Assembly (NCBI RefSeq): GCF_003326755.1
Contig: NZ_JPWH01000005.1
Span: 1-64,000 of the forward strand
Source: Thalassospira profundimaris
Lineage (GTDB): Bacteria; Pseudomonadota; Alphaproteobacteria; Rhodospirillales; Thalassospiraceae
Direction: 5' to 3'
DNA: 64,000 nt
Shown: positions 8,317-17,090 of the stretch, one piece after another
Layout of the letters: the number at the start of each line of letters is the position of its first letter
Numbering within the stretch: the first letter of the stretch is position 1
The notes under the pieces: model-generated
Database searches by the model: none
Seen by the model: the letters and a program-made list of their open reading frames with translations, nothing else
What the model was told of the DNA's origin: nothing
Translations under genes and position numbers: made by a program

Positions 8317-8477
8317 TTTCGCCCTCCAGTATTGCATGACCAACAAGGACACAGCATTCAAAACAGTCGCCACCATAAGGGTGCCAGATGACAACCATAT
8401 GGCAACAAAGGCCTTTCGCGTTACGATCTGGAAACTAGATAATGATACAACATCACTTTCGCCATAAAGGATACGCC

Positions 8478-9485
8478 ATGACTGTGGAAAAAATTCCCGC
8501 AAACATGAAAATTGTTGCCATTGAAAATAGCGGGGAAAACGGCAAATTAACGCTTGAAACAGCGCCCTGCCCCACACCCGGGAAAGGCGAAGTGCTGGTC
8601 AAAGTTGCCGCGGCCGGCGTTAACCGCCCCGATTTGATGCAGGTTGCGGGCATGTATCCGCCCCCGCCTGGCGCATCAGACATTCCCGGTCTGGAGCTCG
8701 CCGGTCACATTGTCGCCTGTGGCGAGGATTGCAACGGACTGGAACCGGGCATGGCAGTATGCGGGCTCGTGGCCGGGGGGGCCTATGCCGAATATGTGCT
8801 GGTCCCCGCGCCGCAATGCCTGCCGGTGCCCAAAGGCCTGTCCCTGATCGAAGCCGCCTGCCTGCCGGAAACCTTTTTTACCGTCTGGCACAATGTGTTT
8901 GACAAGGCAGCCCTTAAGGAAGGCGAAGTTCTTTTAGTACATGGCGGCACCTCGGGTATTGGCACCACCGCCATACAAATGGCAAAGGCCCTGGGCGCAA
9001 CCGTGATTGCAACCGCGGGAAGTGCGGATAAATGCCAGGCCTGTCTGGATTTGGGGGCCGATCACGCGATCAACTACCGGGAGCAGGATTTTGTCGAGGT
9101 GGTCAAGGATGTGACCAACGGCAAAGGCGCAAACGTTATCCTGGATATGGTGGCGGGCGATTATGTCGGCCGAAATTTCAAATGTGCCGCCCCCGACGGG
9201 CGCATTGCCGTCATCGCCTTTTTGGGCGGACCAAAGGCCAATACCAACTTCCTGCCGCTTTTGACCAAACGACTGACCCTGACCGGATCCACCCTGCGCG
9301 CCCAGCCGGTTGCGGCAAAAGGGGCCATCGCCCAAAGCCTGCATAAAACCATATGGCCGCTGATTGAAGAGGGTAAGATCAAACCGGTGATTTATCGGGA
9401 AGTTGCCTTTGATGATGCACAAAGCGCGCATGACATCCTCAAACAGGGCGATCATATTGGCAAAGTGGTCATGAAAATGGCCTGA
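8478..9485 (+). CDS. NAD(P)H-quinone oxidoreductase, zinc-free MDR family (PIG3-like)
   Basis: A 335-residue medium-chain dehydrogenase/reductase, expected to transfer electrons from NADPH to quinones or related carbonyl acceptors in the cytoplasm. It has the N-terminal GroES-like domain (RPDLMQVAGMYPPPPGASDIPGLELAG) and a Rossmann domain with HGGTSGIGTTAIQMAKALGA (about residues 147-167). It ends with GDHIGKVVMKM. The zinc-ligand cysteines and histidines of alcohol dehydrogenases are absent. The frame opens at 8442, but I chose the ATG at 8478, preceded by AAAGG. It sits between DUF1192 and trcR, a conserved alphaproteobacterial arrangement. Confidence 0.88.
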   Translation: MTVEKIPANMKIVAIENSGENGKLTLETAPCPTPGKGEVLVKVAAAGVNRPDLMQVAGMYPPPPGASDIPGLELAGHIVACGEDCNGLEPGMAVCGLVAGGAYAEYVLVPAPQCLPVPKGLSLIEAACLPETFFTVWHNVFDKAALKEGEVLLVHGGTSGIGTTAIQMAKALGATVIATAGSADKCQACLDLGADHAINYREQDFVEVVKDVTNGKGANVILDMVAGDYVGRNFKCAAPDGRIAVIAFLGGPKANTNFLPLLTKRLTLTGSTLRAQPVAAKGAIAQSLHKTIWPLIEEGKIKPVIYREVAFDDAQSAHDILKQGDHIGKVVMKMA

Positions 9486-9762
9486 ACCGGTATTAAGGTC
9501 GCCTAACTGGGCCTTTAAGGACAAAAAATCGCGCGGGTAAAAATATTATTGCCCGTCAGATGCAACAGAATGTTGCTTTTAGCGACGCATTGACCGAAAA
9601 GAACGCTGTGATGCGTTGGGGAGTCGCGCATGGCGAACCTGTGGTTCACCTGCTGCGTTGCCGAACCATCAAAAGAGATTATATTCTGGGGCAGATCTTG
9701 CCGCGTTTTTGGGCTTTTACCCATCGCCGGTCTCCAGAAGTTAAATGATAACAGGAGGAATT

Positions 9763-10452
9763 ATGGCTCAGCCCCTCATGCCGAAAGCAACCGCTGTATG
9801 GCTTATCGACAATACCGGCTTGTCATTCCGGCAGATTGCCGCCTTCACCGGTTTGCATGAGCTTGAAATCCAGGCAATTGCCGATGGCGATGTCAGCCAG
9901 GGAATCGTTGGTCGCGACCCGATCGCCAATGGGCAATTGACCCAGGCCGAAATCAGCCGTTGTGAAGCCGACCCGCGCCAGATGCTGAAGCTTGCCAAAT
10001 CGGACCTGCCGCGCCCGCGTTCGCAGGCCAAAGGTGCACGTTACACGCCGGTATCCAAACGTCAGGACCGTCCGAATGCGATTGCCTGGCTGCTCAAGCA
10101 CCATCCGGAACTGGCTGACGCCCAGATTTGCAAGCTGATTGGCACCACCAAAGACACGATTGGCAAGATCCGCGATCGCAGTCACTGGAATTCGGCCAAT
10201 CTCGTCCCGCGTAATCCGGTGACGATGGGTCTTTGTACCGAACTTGACCTTGAAAAACAGGTTGTGATCGCACGCAATAAAAACCCGGAAAAGATCGTTC
10301 GCGATGTCGAGCCCGATCCGCTGCCCGAAGAATTGCAAATTCGTCCGGAGCCGGAATATCCCGGGTCGGAGAAGGAAAAAGAAAAAGACGAAGACCGCAA
10401 CAAGTCTTCGGTCAACTACAAGGAAGCTGCCGAGAACCTGTTCCGCAGCTGA
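9763..10452 (+). CDS. trcR: Cell-cycle transcriptional regulator TrcR (DUF1013)
   Basis: A 229-residue DUF1013 protein. The family is named TrcR, a cell-cycle transcription factor restricted largely to alphaproteobacteria. The N terminus (MPKATAVWLIDNTGLSFRQIAAFTGLHELEIQAIADGD) reads as a helix-turn-helix. A second helix-turn-helix-like part follows at about residues 105-135 (NAIAWLLKHHPELADAQICKLIGTTKDTIGKIRDRSHWN). The C-terminal region is highly charged, rich in Glu, Lys and Pro. AGGAGG lies five bases before the chosen ATG, which excludes a six-codon extension. Its own terminator follows. Confidence 0.85.
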   Translation: MAQPLMPKATAVWLIDNTGLSFRQIAAFTGLHELEIQAIADGDVSQGIVGRDPIANGQLTQAEISRCEADPRQMLKLAKSDLPRPRSQAKGARYTPVSKRQDRPNAIAWLLKHHPELADAQICKLIGTTKDTIGKIRDRSHWNSANLVPRNPVTMGLCTELDLEKQVVIARNKNPEKIVRDVEPDPLPEELQIRPEPEYPGSEKEKEKDEDRNKSSVNYKEAAENLFRS

Positions 10453-10473
10453 TCTGTTCGACGATAGATGCAC

Positions 10474-10503
10474 AAAAGGTCGCCCAAAGGCGGCCTTTTT
10501 CTT
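10474..10503 (+). terminator. Terminator of trcR
   Basis: AAGGTCGCC pairs with GGCGGCCTT (one G-U) over a four-base loop, followed by TTTCTTTTT, 24 bases after the stop. Confidence 0.85.
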
Positions 10504-10616
10504 TTTGGTCTTTCAAATTGTTTTCATATGAATGCAGCCGAACCGTCATATTCTTGAAACGCGCCTGCACTAGCATTCATTCGCACCTTAAAACAGGCCG
10601 ATAGAAAAACAATTTC

Positions 10617-11426
10617 ATGCAAAAACGACCAACCGAACGTCAGGCCAGCATTGTCGAGACAGTCCGCGCCGACGGTTTTCGCACCATCGAAGACCTTGCC
10701 GAGCGCTTTCAGGTGACAGCCCAGACCATCCGCCGGGACGTCAACGCGTTGTGCGAAGAAGGGTTGCTCCGCCGCCGTCATGGCGGTGTTGAACCCGCCC
10801 TGGAGCACGAAAACATCGCCTATCGCGCGCGCAAGGTTTTGCATGTGAATGAAAAACGCAAAATTGCTGCCCAGGTTGCCCGCCATATTCCCGACGGGGC
10901 CTCGCTGTTTTTTTCCATCGGCACAACACCGGAACTGGTGGCAAGCGCGCTTTTGCAGCATCGGTCGCTGCGAATTTTTACCAACAACCTGAATGTGGCC
11001 TATGTTGCCGCCACCAATGACAGCTTTGACGTTACCCTGATTGGCGGTCGCCTGCGCAACCGGGACCGTGATGTACTGGGGCCGGAGGTTGAGGCGTTTT
11101 TTAACAGCTACAAGGTGGATTACGGAATTTTCGGCGTTGGCGGTATTGACCCGGATGGCAGCCTGCTTGATTTTGACGAACAGGAAGTGCGGGCACGTTC
11201 GGCCATTCTGGCCAATTCGCGCCAGAACTATCTGGTGGCAGATCACACCAAGTTTGGCCGCAATGCCGTGGTGCGCGGCGGGAATATTTCACAGGTTACG
11301 GCCTTTTTCACCAACACCGCCCCACCTGATGCCATGAGCGCGATGATTCACAAATCGGGCGTCGAACTGCATGTGCCGGAACCAGATGCCGAATTTCCGA
11401 CATTTTACGTCCCGGAAGACCATTAG
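10617..11426 (+). CDS. DeoR/GlpR family transcriptional regulator
   Basis: A 269-residue repressor-type protein. The N-terminal DeoR winged helix is clear (RQASIVETVRADGFRTIEDLAERFQVTAQTIRRDVNALCEEGLLRRRHGGV, residues 8-58). A sugar-phosphate-isomerase-like effector domain follows, with SIGTTPELVASAL, TNNLNVAY and GPEVEAFF. Closest in style to GlpR, so glycerol-3-phosphate or another sugar phosphate is a likely inducer, but no target operon is adjacent. No convincing Shine-Dalgarno sequence precedes the ATG. It is convergent with the LysR gene, with only eight bases between the stops. Confidence 0.88.
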   Translation: MQKRPTERQASIVETVRADGFRTIEDLAERFQVTAQTIRRDVNALCEEGLLRRRHGGVEPALEHENIAYRARKVLHVNEKRKIAAQVARHIPDGASLFFSIGTTPELVASALLQHRSLRIFTNNLNVAYVAATNDSFDVTLIGGRLRNRDRDVLGPEVEAFFNSYKVDYGIFGVGGIDPDGSLLDFDEQEVRARSAILANSRQNYLVADHTKFGRNAVVRGGNISQVTAFFTNTAPPDAMSAMIHKSGVELHVPEPDAEFPTFYVPEDH

Positions 11427-11434
11427 ACGTCAAG

Positions 11435-12343
11435 TTACGGGTTATTTTGCCCAAGGTCGCTGTTGGCAGCGGCGATTATGCCATCCCGCACCACCCGCAA
11501 CCCCTGGGTCAGGGTTTTGTCCCGTCGCATCACAATGGCAAGGTCGCGGCCCATTGCCGGTTCCAGCGGGCGGCCCCGCACAGGCAGGTTTGACCGCCCG
11601 TCGATCACGGCCATTGATGGCAAAATCGATGCCCCCAGCCCTGCCCCGACCAATTCCTTGATCGCCTCGACACTGCCCAGTTCCATCACCGGATGCACCC
11701 GCCGCCCGGCCTTCCGAAGCCAGGCATCCACAAGGGTGCGGGTATTGGATCCCTGCTCAAACAGAACCAGCGGCATTTCGGCCATTTCATCGGGGGACAC
11801 CGGGCCCTGCACAGAATGATCGGCAGCAAAAATTGCCAGGAACGGGTCTTTCATCACCGGTGTGATTTCAAGCGCGCGGCTGGCCAGGGGCAATGTCACA
11901 AAGCCGATATCGAGTTCGTTATTTTCGATCAAACGGATCATATCGCCCGTATTGCCGGTTTTCACCGATATGTCGAGATCCGGATAATCGCGCTGAATAC
12001 CCGCCAGAACCGCCGGTAAAAAATAAATGCAGGCTGTCGCGCCACACCCGACCCGCACCTGGCCTTTCACGCCGTTGCCAAACGGGGCAACGGCATCCAG
12101 GGCATTGCGGATCGCCCGATCAATCGGGCCAATGTGCGCCCGCAGCGCCTGACCTGCTGGCGTTGGCATGGCGCGCTTGCCAATCCGTTCAATCAGCCGC
12201 ACGCCAAGGCGCGTTTCCAAAAGTTTGACCTGCTGGCTGATTGCGGGCTGGCTCAGGTTTTGGCGCGCTGCCGCGGCTGAAAAACTGCCCAGATCCACCA
12301 CATCGGCAAAAGCCTGCAATTGGTCAAGGTTGAAGCCGCGCAC
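11435..12343 (-). CDS. LysR family transcriptional regulator
   Basis: A 302-residue LysR-type regulator. The N-terminal helix-turn-helix is at residues 5-64 (LDQLQAFADVVDLGSFSAAAARQNLSQPAISQQVKLLETRLGVRLIER). The effector-binding domain (about 95-295) has the usual TGNTGDMIRLIENNELDIGFV and VGAGLGASILPSMAV segments. The start is GTG with AAGG upstream. It is divergent from a GNAT acetyltransferase gene, which is a plausible regulatory target. A T-N11-A type box lies just upstream of its start. Confidence 0.9.
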   Translation of the reverse strand: MRGFNLDQLQAFADVVDLGSFSAAAARQNLSQPAISQQVKLLETRLGVRLIERIGKRAMPTPAGQALRAHIGPIDRAIRNALDAVAPFGNGVKGQVRVGCGATACIYFLPAVLAGIQRDYPDLDISVKTGNTGDMIRLIENNELDIGFVTLPLASRALEITPVMKDPFLAIFAADHSVQGPVSPDEMAEMPLVLFEQGSNTRTLVDAWLRKAGRRVHPVMELGSVEAIKELVGAGLGASILPSMAVIDGRSNLPVRGRPLEPAMGRDLAIVMRRDKTLTQGLRVVRDGIIAAANSDLGQNNP

Positions 12344-12354
12344 TATAAAAATAC

Positions 12355-12371
12355 CTTATCATCTGCATAAG
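12355..12371. promoter_or_regulatory. Candidate LysR-type operator (CTTAT-N7-ATAAG)
   Basis: A perfect five-base dyad with a seven-base centre, 12-28 bases upstream of the LysR start in the divergent intergenic region. It matches the T-N11-A layout used by LysR regulators for autoregulation and control of the divergent gene. Confidence 0.45.
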
Positions 12372-12454
12372 AATTCAAATAAACACTGATACTAAAAAAC
12401 AATCTATATTTTGCCAATCTCATATCGTGCGCCACAACAATCAAAGACATATCC

Positions 12455-13087
12455 ATGCCCGACACCCGCCCCAATACAGCCCCCACCGCTGCCATGCCCA
12501 CAACTGAACCCGCCCCAAATACCGATAACAAAACCGTAAAATTTCTGATCCGCGATGCGGCCCCCTCGGATGTCCCTGCCATTCACCGCATTTACCGACA
12601 GGCCGTCGAGGAAGGCACGGCATCCTTTGAGGAAGTTGCGCCCACCAAAGCCGAACTGGCCCGCCGCCAGCAAGCACTGCGTGAAAAGGGGTATCCCTAT
12701 ATTGCCGCGATTGATGCACAAAACGGGCAGCTTTGCGGATATGCCTATGCCGGGCCCTATCGCCCCCGGTCGGCCTATCGCCACACCGTCGAGGATTCCA
12801 TTTATGTTGCACCGGACTATCATGGACAGGGCATTGGCGGCCTTTTGCTGCATCACCTGATTATGAAGTGCGAAGCCGGACCGTGGCGGCAAATGATCGC
12901 CGCTGTCGGTGACAGTGCCAATAAGGGCTCCATCGCCCTGCATCGCAAACACGGCTTTGTCGTCACCGGGACATTTCATAATGTGGGCTATAAATTCGGC
13001 CGGTGGCTGGATTCCGTGCTGATGCAGCGGCCCCTGCATTCCAAAGAACCACTGATACCCGCGACAAAAACACCGTCCGCCCCCTGA
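12455..13087 (+). CDS. GNAT N-acetyltransferase, phosphinothricin-acetyltransferase-like
   Basis: A 210-residue GNAT enzyme that transfers acetyl from acetyl-CoA to an amino group. After a low-complexity 27-residue N terminus the domain starts at KFLIRDAAPSDVPAIHRIYRQAV. It contains the PAT-family pattern GYAYAGPYRPRSAYRHTVEDSIYVAPDYHGQGIGGLLLHHLI, with the acetyl-CoA loop HGQGIGG at about residues 125-131, and ends HNVGYKFGRWLDSVLMQR. Relatives act on phosphinothricin or methionine sulfone and sulfoximine; the natural substrate here is unknown. The start could be a few codons downstream. It is divergent from the LysR regulator. Confidence 0.85.
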   Translation: MPDTRPNTAPTAAMPTTEPAPNTDNKTVKFLIRDAAPSDVPAIHRIYRQAVEEGTASFEEVAPTKAELARRQQALREKGYPYIAAIDAQNGQLCGYAYAGPYRPRSAYRHTVEDSIYVAPDYHGQGIGGLLLHHLIMKCEAGPWRQMIAAVGDSANKGSIALHRKHGFVVTGTFHNVGYKFGRWLDSVLMQRPLHSKEPLIPATKTPSAP

Positions 13088-13102
13088 AAGGGGCGCGGAC
13101 GG
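13066..13102 (-). terminator. Terminator of prpE
   Basis: CCGTCCGC-CCCC pairs with GGGG-C-GCGGACGG, with one bulged base and a five-base loop. On the minus strand it is followed by TGTTTTTG. The loop contains the stop codon of the convergent GNAT gene, so the element overlaps coding sequence. It lies 113 bases past the prpE stop. Confidence 0.6.
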
Positions 13103-13215
13103 CCAAGGATATTCGGACCCGACGAGGTAGATGCAGCGGCAGAACAGGCCCGAACGGGGTGTTTTGTCAGCAAAATCGTATCACCAGCCTCACAACTGGC
13201 ATGTTGGCATAGGCG

Positions 13216-15126
13216 TTAACTTTCTGCGGCCTCGCGGGCATAGCCAATATCGCGCAGCGCCGTGGTGATTTCGGGCAAAATCGCCGGATCATCAATCGTG
13301 GCCGGGGTTTTATAACTTTCGCCATCGGCAATCGAGCGCATGGTCCGGCGCAAAATTTTGCCTGACCGGGTTTTAGGCAAACGATCCACCACCGTGGCCT
13401 GCTTAAAGGCGGCAACCGGGCCGATCTGGTCACGGACCATCGCAATTACTTCGGCGACCACTTCCTCGTCCGGGCGGTTCACCCCGGCCTTTAACACCAA
13501 AAAGCCCAGCGGCACCTGCCCCTTAAGGTCATCATGCACACCAATCACCGCACATTCGGCAACATCCTGATGACCAGAAAGCACTTCTTCCATTGCCCCG
13601 GTGGACAGGCGATGCCCGGCGACATTGATGATGTCATCGGTCCGCGACATCACGTAAATATAACCATCCTCATCAATGAAACCGGCATCGCCCGTGGCGT
13701 AATATCCCGGATATTCCGCAAGGTAGGAGGAGACAAACCGTTCGTCATTCTGCCAAAGGGTTGGCAGGGTTCCCGGCGGCAAGGGCAGCTTGGCGACCAG
13801 CGCGCCAATTTTGCCACGCGGTACTTCATGGCACCCTTCATCCACCACGCGCACATCCCAACCACACACCGCAACGGTGGGGGAGCCATATTTTATCGGC
13901 ATCAATTCAATACCGCGCGGATTGGCACAAATCGACCAGCCGGTTTCGGTTTGCCACCAATGGTCAATCACCGGCACCTGCAAATGCCGTTCCGCCCATT
14001 GCAATGTATCCGGGTCGGACCGTTCACCGGCCAAATAAAGCGCCTCAAAACACGACAGGTCGTAATTTTTCATCAATTCGGCATTGGGGTCATCACGCTT
14101 GATGGCGCGAAAGGCCGTGGGGGCGGTAAACAGGGCCTTTACCCCGTGTTGGGAAATCACCCGCCAAAAGGCCCCGGCATCGGGCGTGCCCACCGGCTTG
14201 CCTTCATACATGACTGTGGTACACCCCGCCAGAAGTGGGGCATAAACAATGTAGGAATGGCCAACAACCCAGCCGACATCCGACGCCGCCCAAAAAACAT
14301 CACCAGCGGAAACGCCATAAATGTTTTTCATCGACCAGTGCAGGGCCACCATATGGCCGCCATTGTCACGCACCACGCCCTTGGGCTGGCCGGTTGTGCC
14401 CGACGTATAAAGCACGTAAAGCGGGTCGGTCGCGGCAACCGAAACGCAATCCGCCGGGCTGGCGGCCGCACATTCATCGGCCCAGTCAAAATCGCGCCCC
14501 GGGACCATTTCGGCGGTCGCCTGGGGCCGCTGCCAGACAAAAACGGTTTCCGGTTTGTGGGTGGCCTGGTCAATGGCGCGATCCAGCAGGGGTTTATAGG
14601 CAATCACCCGGCTGCCTTCGATACCGCAACTGGCCGACAGAATAAGTTTTGGTTTGGCGTCATTAATACGGGTTGCCAGCTCGTGGGCGGCGAACCCGCC
14701 AAACACCACCGAATGGATGGCCCCGATCCGCGCACAGGCCAGCATTGCCATTGCCGCCTGCGGGATCATCGGCATGTAAATAATCACAAGGTCGCCCTTG
14801 CCAACTCCACGCGCGCGCATGGCGCCAGCCAGTTTTGCCACCTCGTCGCGCAACTCATTATAGGTGTAATGGGCAACGGTATCCGTCACCGGGCTGTCAT
14901 AAATCAGGGCATTTTGCCCGCCGCGACCTGCCTCGATATGGCGATCCAGCGCATTATAACAGGTATTGACCATCCCCCCGGCGAACCAGCGCGGCACCGG
15001 CTTGGCATCCAGATCAATCACCTTGTCCCATTTTTTATCCCATGACAGGGCATTGGCGGCATCCGCCCAGAATGTCTCGCGATCATCAATGGACTGGGCA
15101 TAAATATCCTGGTAGCGACCCGGCAT
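13216..15126 (-). CDS. prpE: Propionyl-CoA synthetase (propionate-CoA ligase)
   Basis: A 636-residue ANL-superfamily enzyme that activates propionate (and possibly acetate) to its CoA thioester through an acyl-adenylate. Starts MPGRYQDIYAQSIDDRETFWADAA. It contains the ATP loop YTSGTTGQPKGVV (about 260-272), HWWQTETGW, and the C-terminal TRSGKILRRTMR with the catalytic lysine, which is the usual target of regulatory acetylation. The WFAGGMVNTCYNALDRH region and the overall length fit PrpE better than Acs. I chose the ATG at 15126, preceded by GGGAGG, over the upstream extension of 38 mostly basic residues. No other methylcitrate-cycle gene is adjacent. Confidence 0.88.
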   Translation of the reverse strand: MPGRYQDIYAQSIDDRETFWADAANALSWDKKWDKVIDLDAKPVPRWFAGGMVNTCYNALDRHIEAGRGGQNALIYDSPVTDTVAHYTYNELRDEVAKLAGAMRARGVGKGDLVIIYMPMIPQAAMAMLACARIGAIHSVVFGGFAAHELATRINDAKPKLILSASCGIEGSRVIAYKPLLDRAIDQATHKPETVFVWQRPQATAEMVPGRDFDWADECAAASPADCVSVAATDPLYVLYTSGTTGQPKGVVRDNGGHMVALHWSMKNIYGVSAGDVFWAASDVGWVVGHSYIVYAPLLAGCTTVMYEGKPVGTPDAGAFWRVISQHGVKALFTAPTAFRAIKRDDPNAELMKNYDLSCFEALYLAGERSDPDTLQWAERHLQVPVIDHWWQTETGWSICANPRGIELMPIKYGSPTVAVCGWDVRVVDEGCHEVPRGKIGALVAKLPLPPGTLPTLWQNDERFVSSYLAEYPGYYATGDAGFIDEDGYIYVMSRTDDIINVAGHRLSTGAMEEVLSGHQDVAECAVIGVHDDLKGQVPLGFLVLKAGVNRPDEEVVAEVIAMVRDQIGPVAAFKQATVVDRLPKTRSGKILRRTMRSIADGESYKTPATIDDPAILPEITTALRDIGYAREAAES

Positions 15127-15349
15127 TGGCGTTTTTCCTCCCGCTTTGCGGTCATTTTGACCATTTTTGGCACCCGGATTTTGCCGCCCTTTACATTGGG
15201 GCAATACCGGTTTCGTGATGGCCCGATAATTCCGCATCATAATACCGATTTATGGGTGACACTTCCCTTAGACATTGGTCGATCCCGGTGGAACAACCGC
15301 GCTGCGCGCAAAATATGAACATCAAGGAAAGATGGGAATTGGGACCACG

Positions 15350-15645
15350 GCCAGTTGGGCAACTGGCTGAGAAAAAGAAGTGTATCGCGCCATCCGTTTT
15401 TACCAAAGGACGAATTTTAATCGCCCCTCTCAAGACAACGTTACAGCTTTGAAAAAGCGGCTCTATCCCTGCAACGGCAGGACTGAAAGGCAAGGAATGC
15501 AGCCCTGCGACAGCAGGACCGTGAGAGCAGCCAGAACATATTTGCCGCCTCGCGGTGTGGGCACAAACCGGAGGCGGCGAAAAAGGGGTGTTCTTTACAC
15601 CGGCAAAAGTCACGCGTGGCGGTTCAACTCCACGGCCCTTTTGCC
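15350..15645. ncRNA. Candidate structured RNA element with six hairpins
   Basis: A non-coding stretch with six consecutive perfect stems: 15350-15367, 15468-15481, 15504-15517, 15544-15578, 15587-15601 and 15602-15645. The second and third share the identical stem CCTGC/GCAGG and lie exactly 36 bases apart. The last is a long two-part helix (GGCAAAAG/CTTTTGCC and CGTGG/CCACG) whose plus-strand loop contains GGTTCAACT, like a tRNA T-loop, with CCA after the stem. The strand is undecided. On the minus strand the fifth hairpin is followed by TTTTT and could end the DUF465 transcript. I could not match it to tmRNA, RNase P, 6S or a known riboswitch. Confidence 0.4.
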
Positions 15646-15664
15646 AAAAACAGCATCATCCTTT

Positions 15665-15829
15665 TTAATGAGTGATCCGACTGATTTCGTCTTTTATTTC
15701 CAGTTTGCGCCGTTTCAAACTTGTAATGCGCGTTGGATCAGGGGACGGTCGAGTTTGCTCTGCATGGAGCTCCTGCTCGAGCGTGGCATGTTTGGCAGTG
15801 AGAGCTTCGATATGGGATTGAACGCTCAT
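15665..15829 (-). CDS. DUF465 family small protein
   Basis: A 54-residue protein (MSVQSHIEALTAKHATLEQ at its start) with the DUF465 / YdcH-like pattern: a helix, a short polar turn with DPTRITSLKRRKLEIKDEI, and a basic-acidic coiled-coil end. The function is unknown. The start at 15829 has GAGGAG upstream and avoids a 12-residue extension without a ribosome binding site. A second DUF465 protein is encoded at 20390. Confidence 0.75.
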   Translation of the reverse strand: MSVQSHIEALTAKHATLEQELHAEQTRPSPDPTRITSLKRRKLEIKDEISRITH

Positions 15830-16351
15830 TCGCCTACTCCTCATTCCTGACATTACCCACACCAAAATGGTAGTAATTCTGTAACGTGATTGCCAGTCTT
15901 TCCGCGCATGTTTTGTGCAATTTTATAGGCTGGCGGATAATAACCTGTCGTAAAAACCGGGATTATCGACCGATTTTCAGTAACTTCGCCGCCCCATATC
16001 CAAATGTGATTTTCTTCACACAAAGTTGCGGGTGATCATACAGCCATGCCTGGTCTTTCACGGTATAATCCTGACAGGCGCAAATACAGAAGCTGTAAAA
16101 AGACATTATTTTCAATATGTTAACCAAAATGGCACAAGATTTTCAATAACAGGGCCCTCAAGGATTCCCCCGCCTTCATCGCACGATATTTAAACGGATT
16201 TTCCACCCTTCCCTGCCAACTCCACCCCTTGATGTGACGAGTCGCGGATTATAATCAACCCAAAGGCGCGCCAGCACAGCCTCCCGCATGCTGCCCCGTC
16301 AAACGCGCGCACACCCCCAAATCAAAAAAGGATCAAAAATGTGACGGAAAT
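15830..16351. other. Intergenic stretch, nothing recognised
   Basis: AT-richer than the flanking genes, with no coding frame of recognisable quality and no strong hairpin. A plus-strand AAAGGATCAAAA before an ATG at about 16338 is immediately followed by a stop codon, so it is not a gene. Confidence 0.5.
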
Positions 16352-16852
16352 TTACGCCTCGACCCGTGCCAGTTGACCAATCAGAAAGCGCAGGGCGTCG
16401 TTACATTCGTCTTGGCTCAGGTCAAACCGGGTGGGGGAAAGGTAGGCTCGCATCGGGGCGGTGCGATCCTGATTGGCCGGAATGACCTCAACCGCCGCGA
16501 TCAGAATTTCCTGCTCCAGCCTTTCGGCAACCAGCTCATCCTTTTTTAGCTGTTCACGCAGGGCCTGCACGCCAACAGAAGGGTCATCCCGCAAATACCG
16601 CCGGGTTGTGCGCAAGGGCGTAATGACATTTTCCCGCCAGGCTCGTACCGCATCTTCCAAGGCGGAAATGCTGTGCGGGGCCTTGTCCTGCAAACCAAGC
16701 CAGGCCAGGAACAGCAGCAAATTAACATCCAGTCCGCATTTGTCCTGCAATGACAGGCACATAGGGGCAACACCCGGCCGCCCGTAAAAGGCAACCGTAA
16801 ATTTCCACAATGCTTTGGCGTCCATTTTGCTCGGCCCTGGTTTTCCTGCCAT
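16352..16852 (-). CDS. TIGR02444 / DUF2390 family protein
   Basis: A 166-residue protein of unknown function in the TIGR02444 (DUF2390) family. The pattern is ALWKFTVAFYGRPGVAPMCLSLQDKCGLDVNLLLFLAWLGLQDKAP, followed by AVRAWRENVITPLRTTRRYLR. Predicted to be mostly helical and cytoplasmic. The start could be codon 10 (MDAKALWKF, 16825); neither choice has a good Shine-Dalgarno sequence. It stands alone between two long intergenic regions. Confidence 0.75.
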   Translation of the reverse strand: MAGKPGPSKMDAKALWKFTVAFYGRPGVAPMCLSLQDKCGLDVNLLLFLAWLGLQDKAPHSISALEDAVRAWRENVITPLRTTRRYLRDDPSVGVQALREQLKKDELVAERLEQEILIAAVEVIPANQDRTAPMRAYLSPTRFDLSQDECNDALRFLIGQLARVEA

Positions 16853-17090
16853 CAGGGACTGTAACGTTCCTTCGGCATTTTTGTCTTTTTTACAAGTCGA
16901 TAGTAACGCAAATCCCGTTCAATGAACCTGATATTTTCGGGGAAATCGCCAATTATAACCAAGGATTGATATAAAACATCACGCCGTCACCTTGAGAACC
17001 TATAATTCAAACCAAACATCATCGGGTAGACAAGGGGGACCGCCGTCCGTGTGGGCCTTGCTGTTGTTCTAGACAATGAGGGTGGGGAAA

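Noticed and set aside
9560-9748. A 62-codon open frame between the quinone oxidoreductase and trcR
   Set aside because: No ribosome binding site, no recognisable pattern, and it overlaps the leader of trcR.
13534-15045. A 503-codon plus-strand open frame opposite prpE
   Set aside because: It is a shadow of prpE. Its translation is rich in His, Gly, Arg and Asn with no domain pattern, and the minus-strand frame has all ANL motifs.
15544-15648. tmRNA or tRNA-like 3' end suggested by GGTTCAACT and CCA
   Set aside because: No matching 5' acceptor strand, no D-arm-like or tag-peptide sequence on either side. The permuted alphaproteobacterial tmRNA would need a coding piece downstream, where a DUF465 gene lies instead.
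16321-16351. AAAGGATCAAAA followed by ATG TGA as a possible small gene start
   Set aside because: The start codon is directly followed by a stop, so nothing is encoded.
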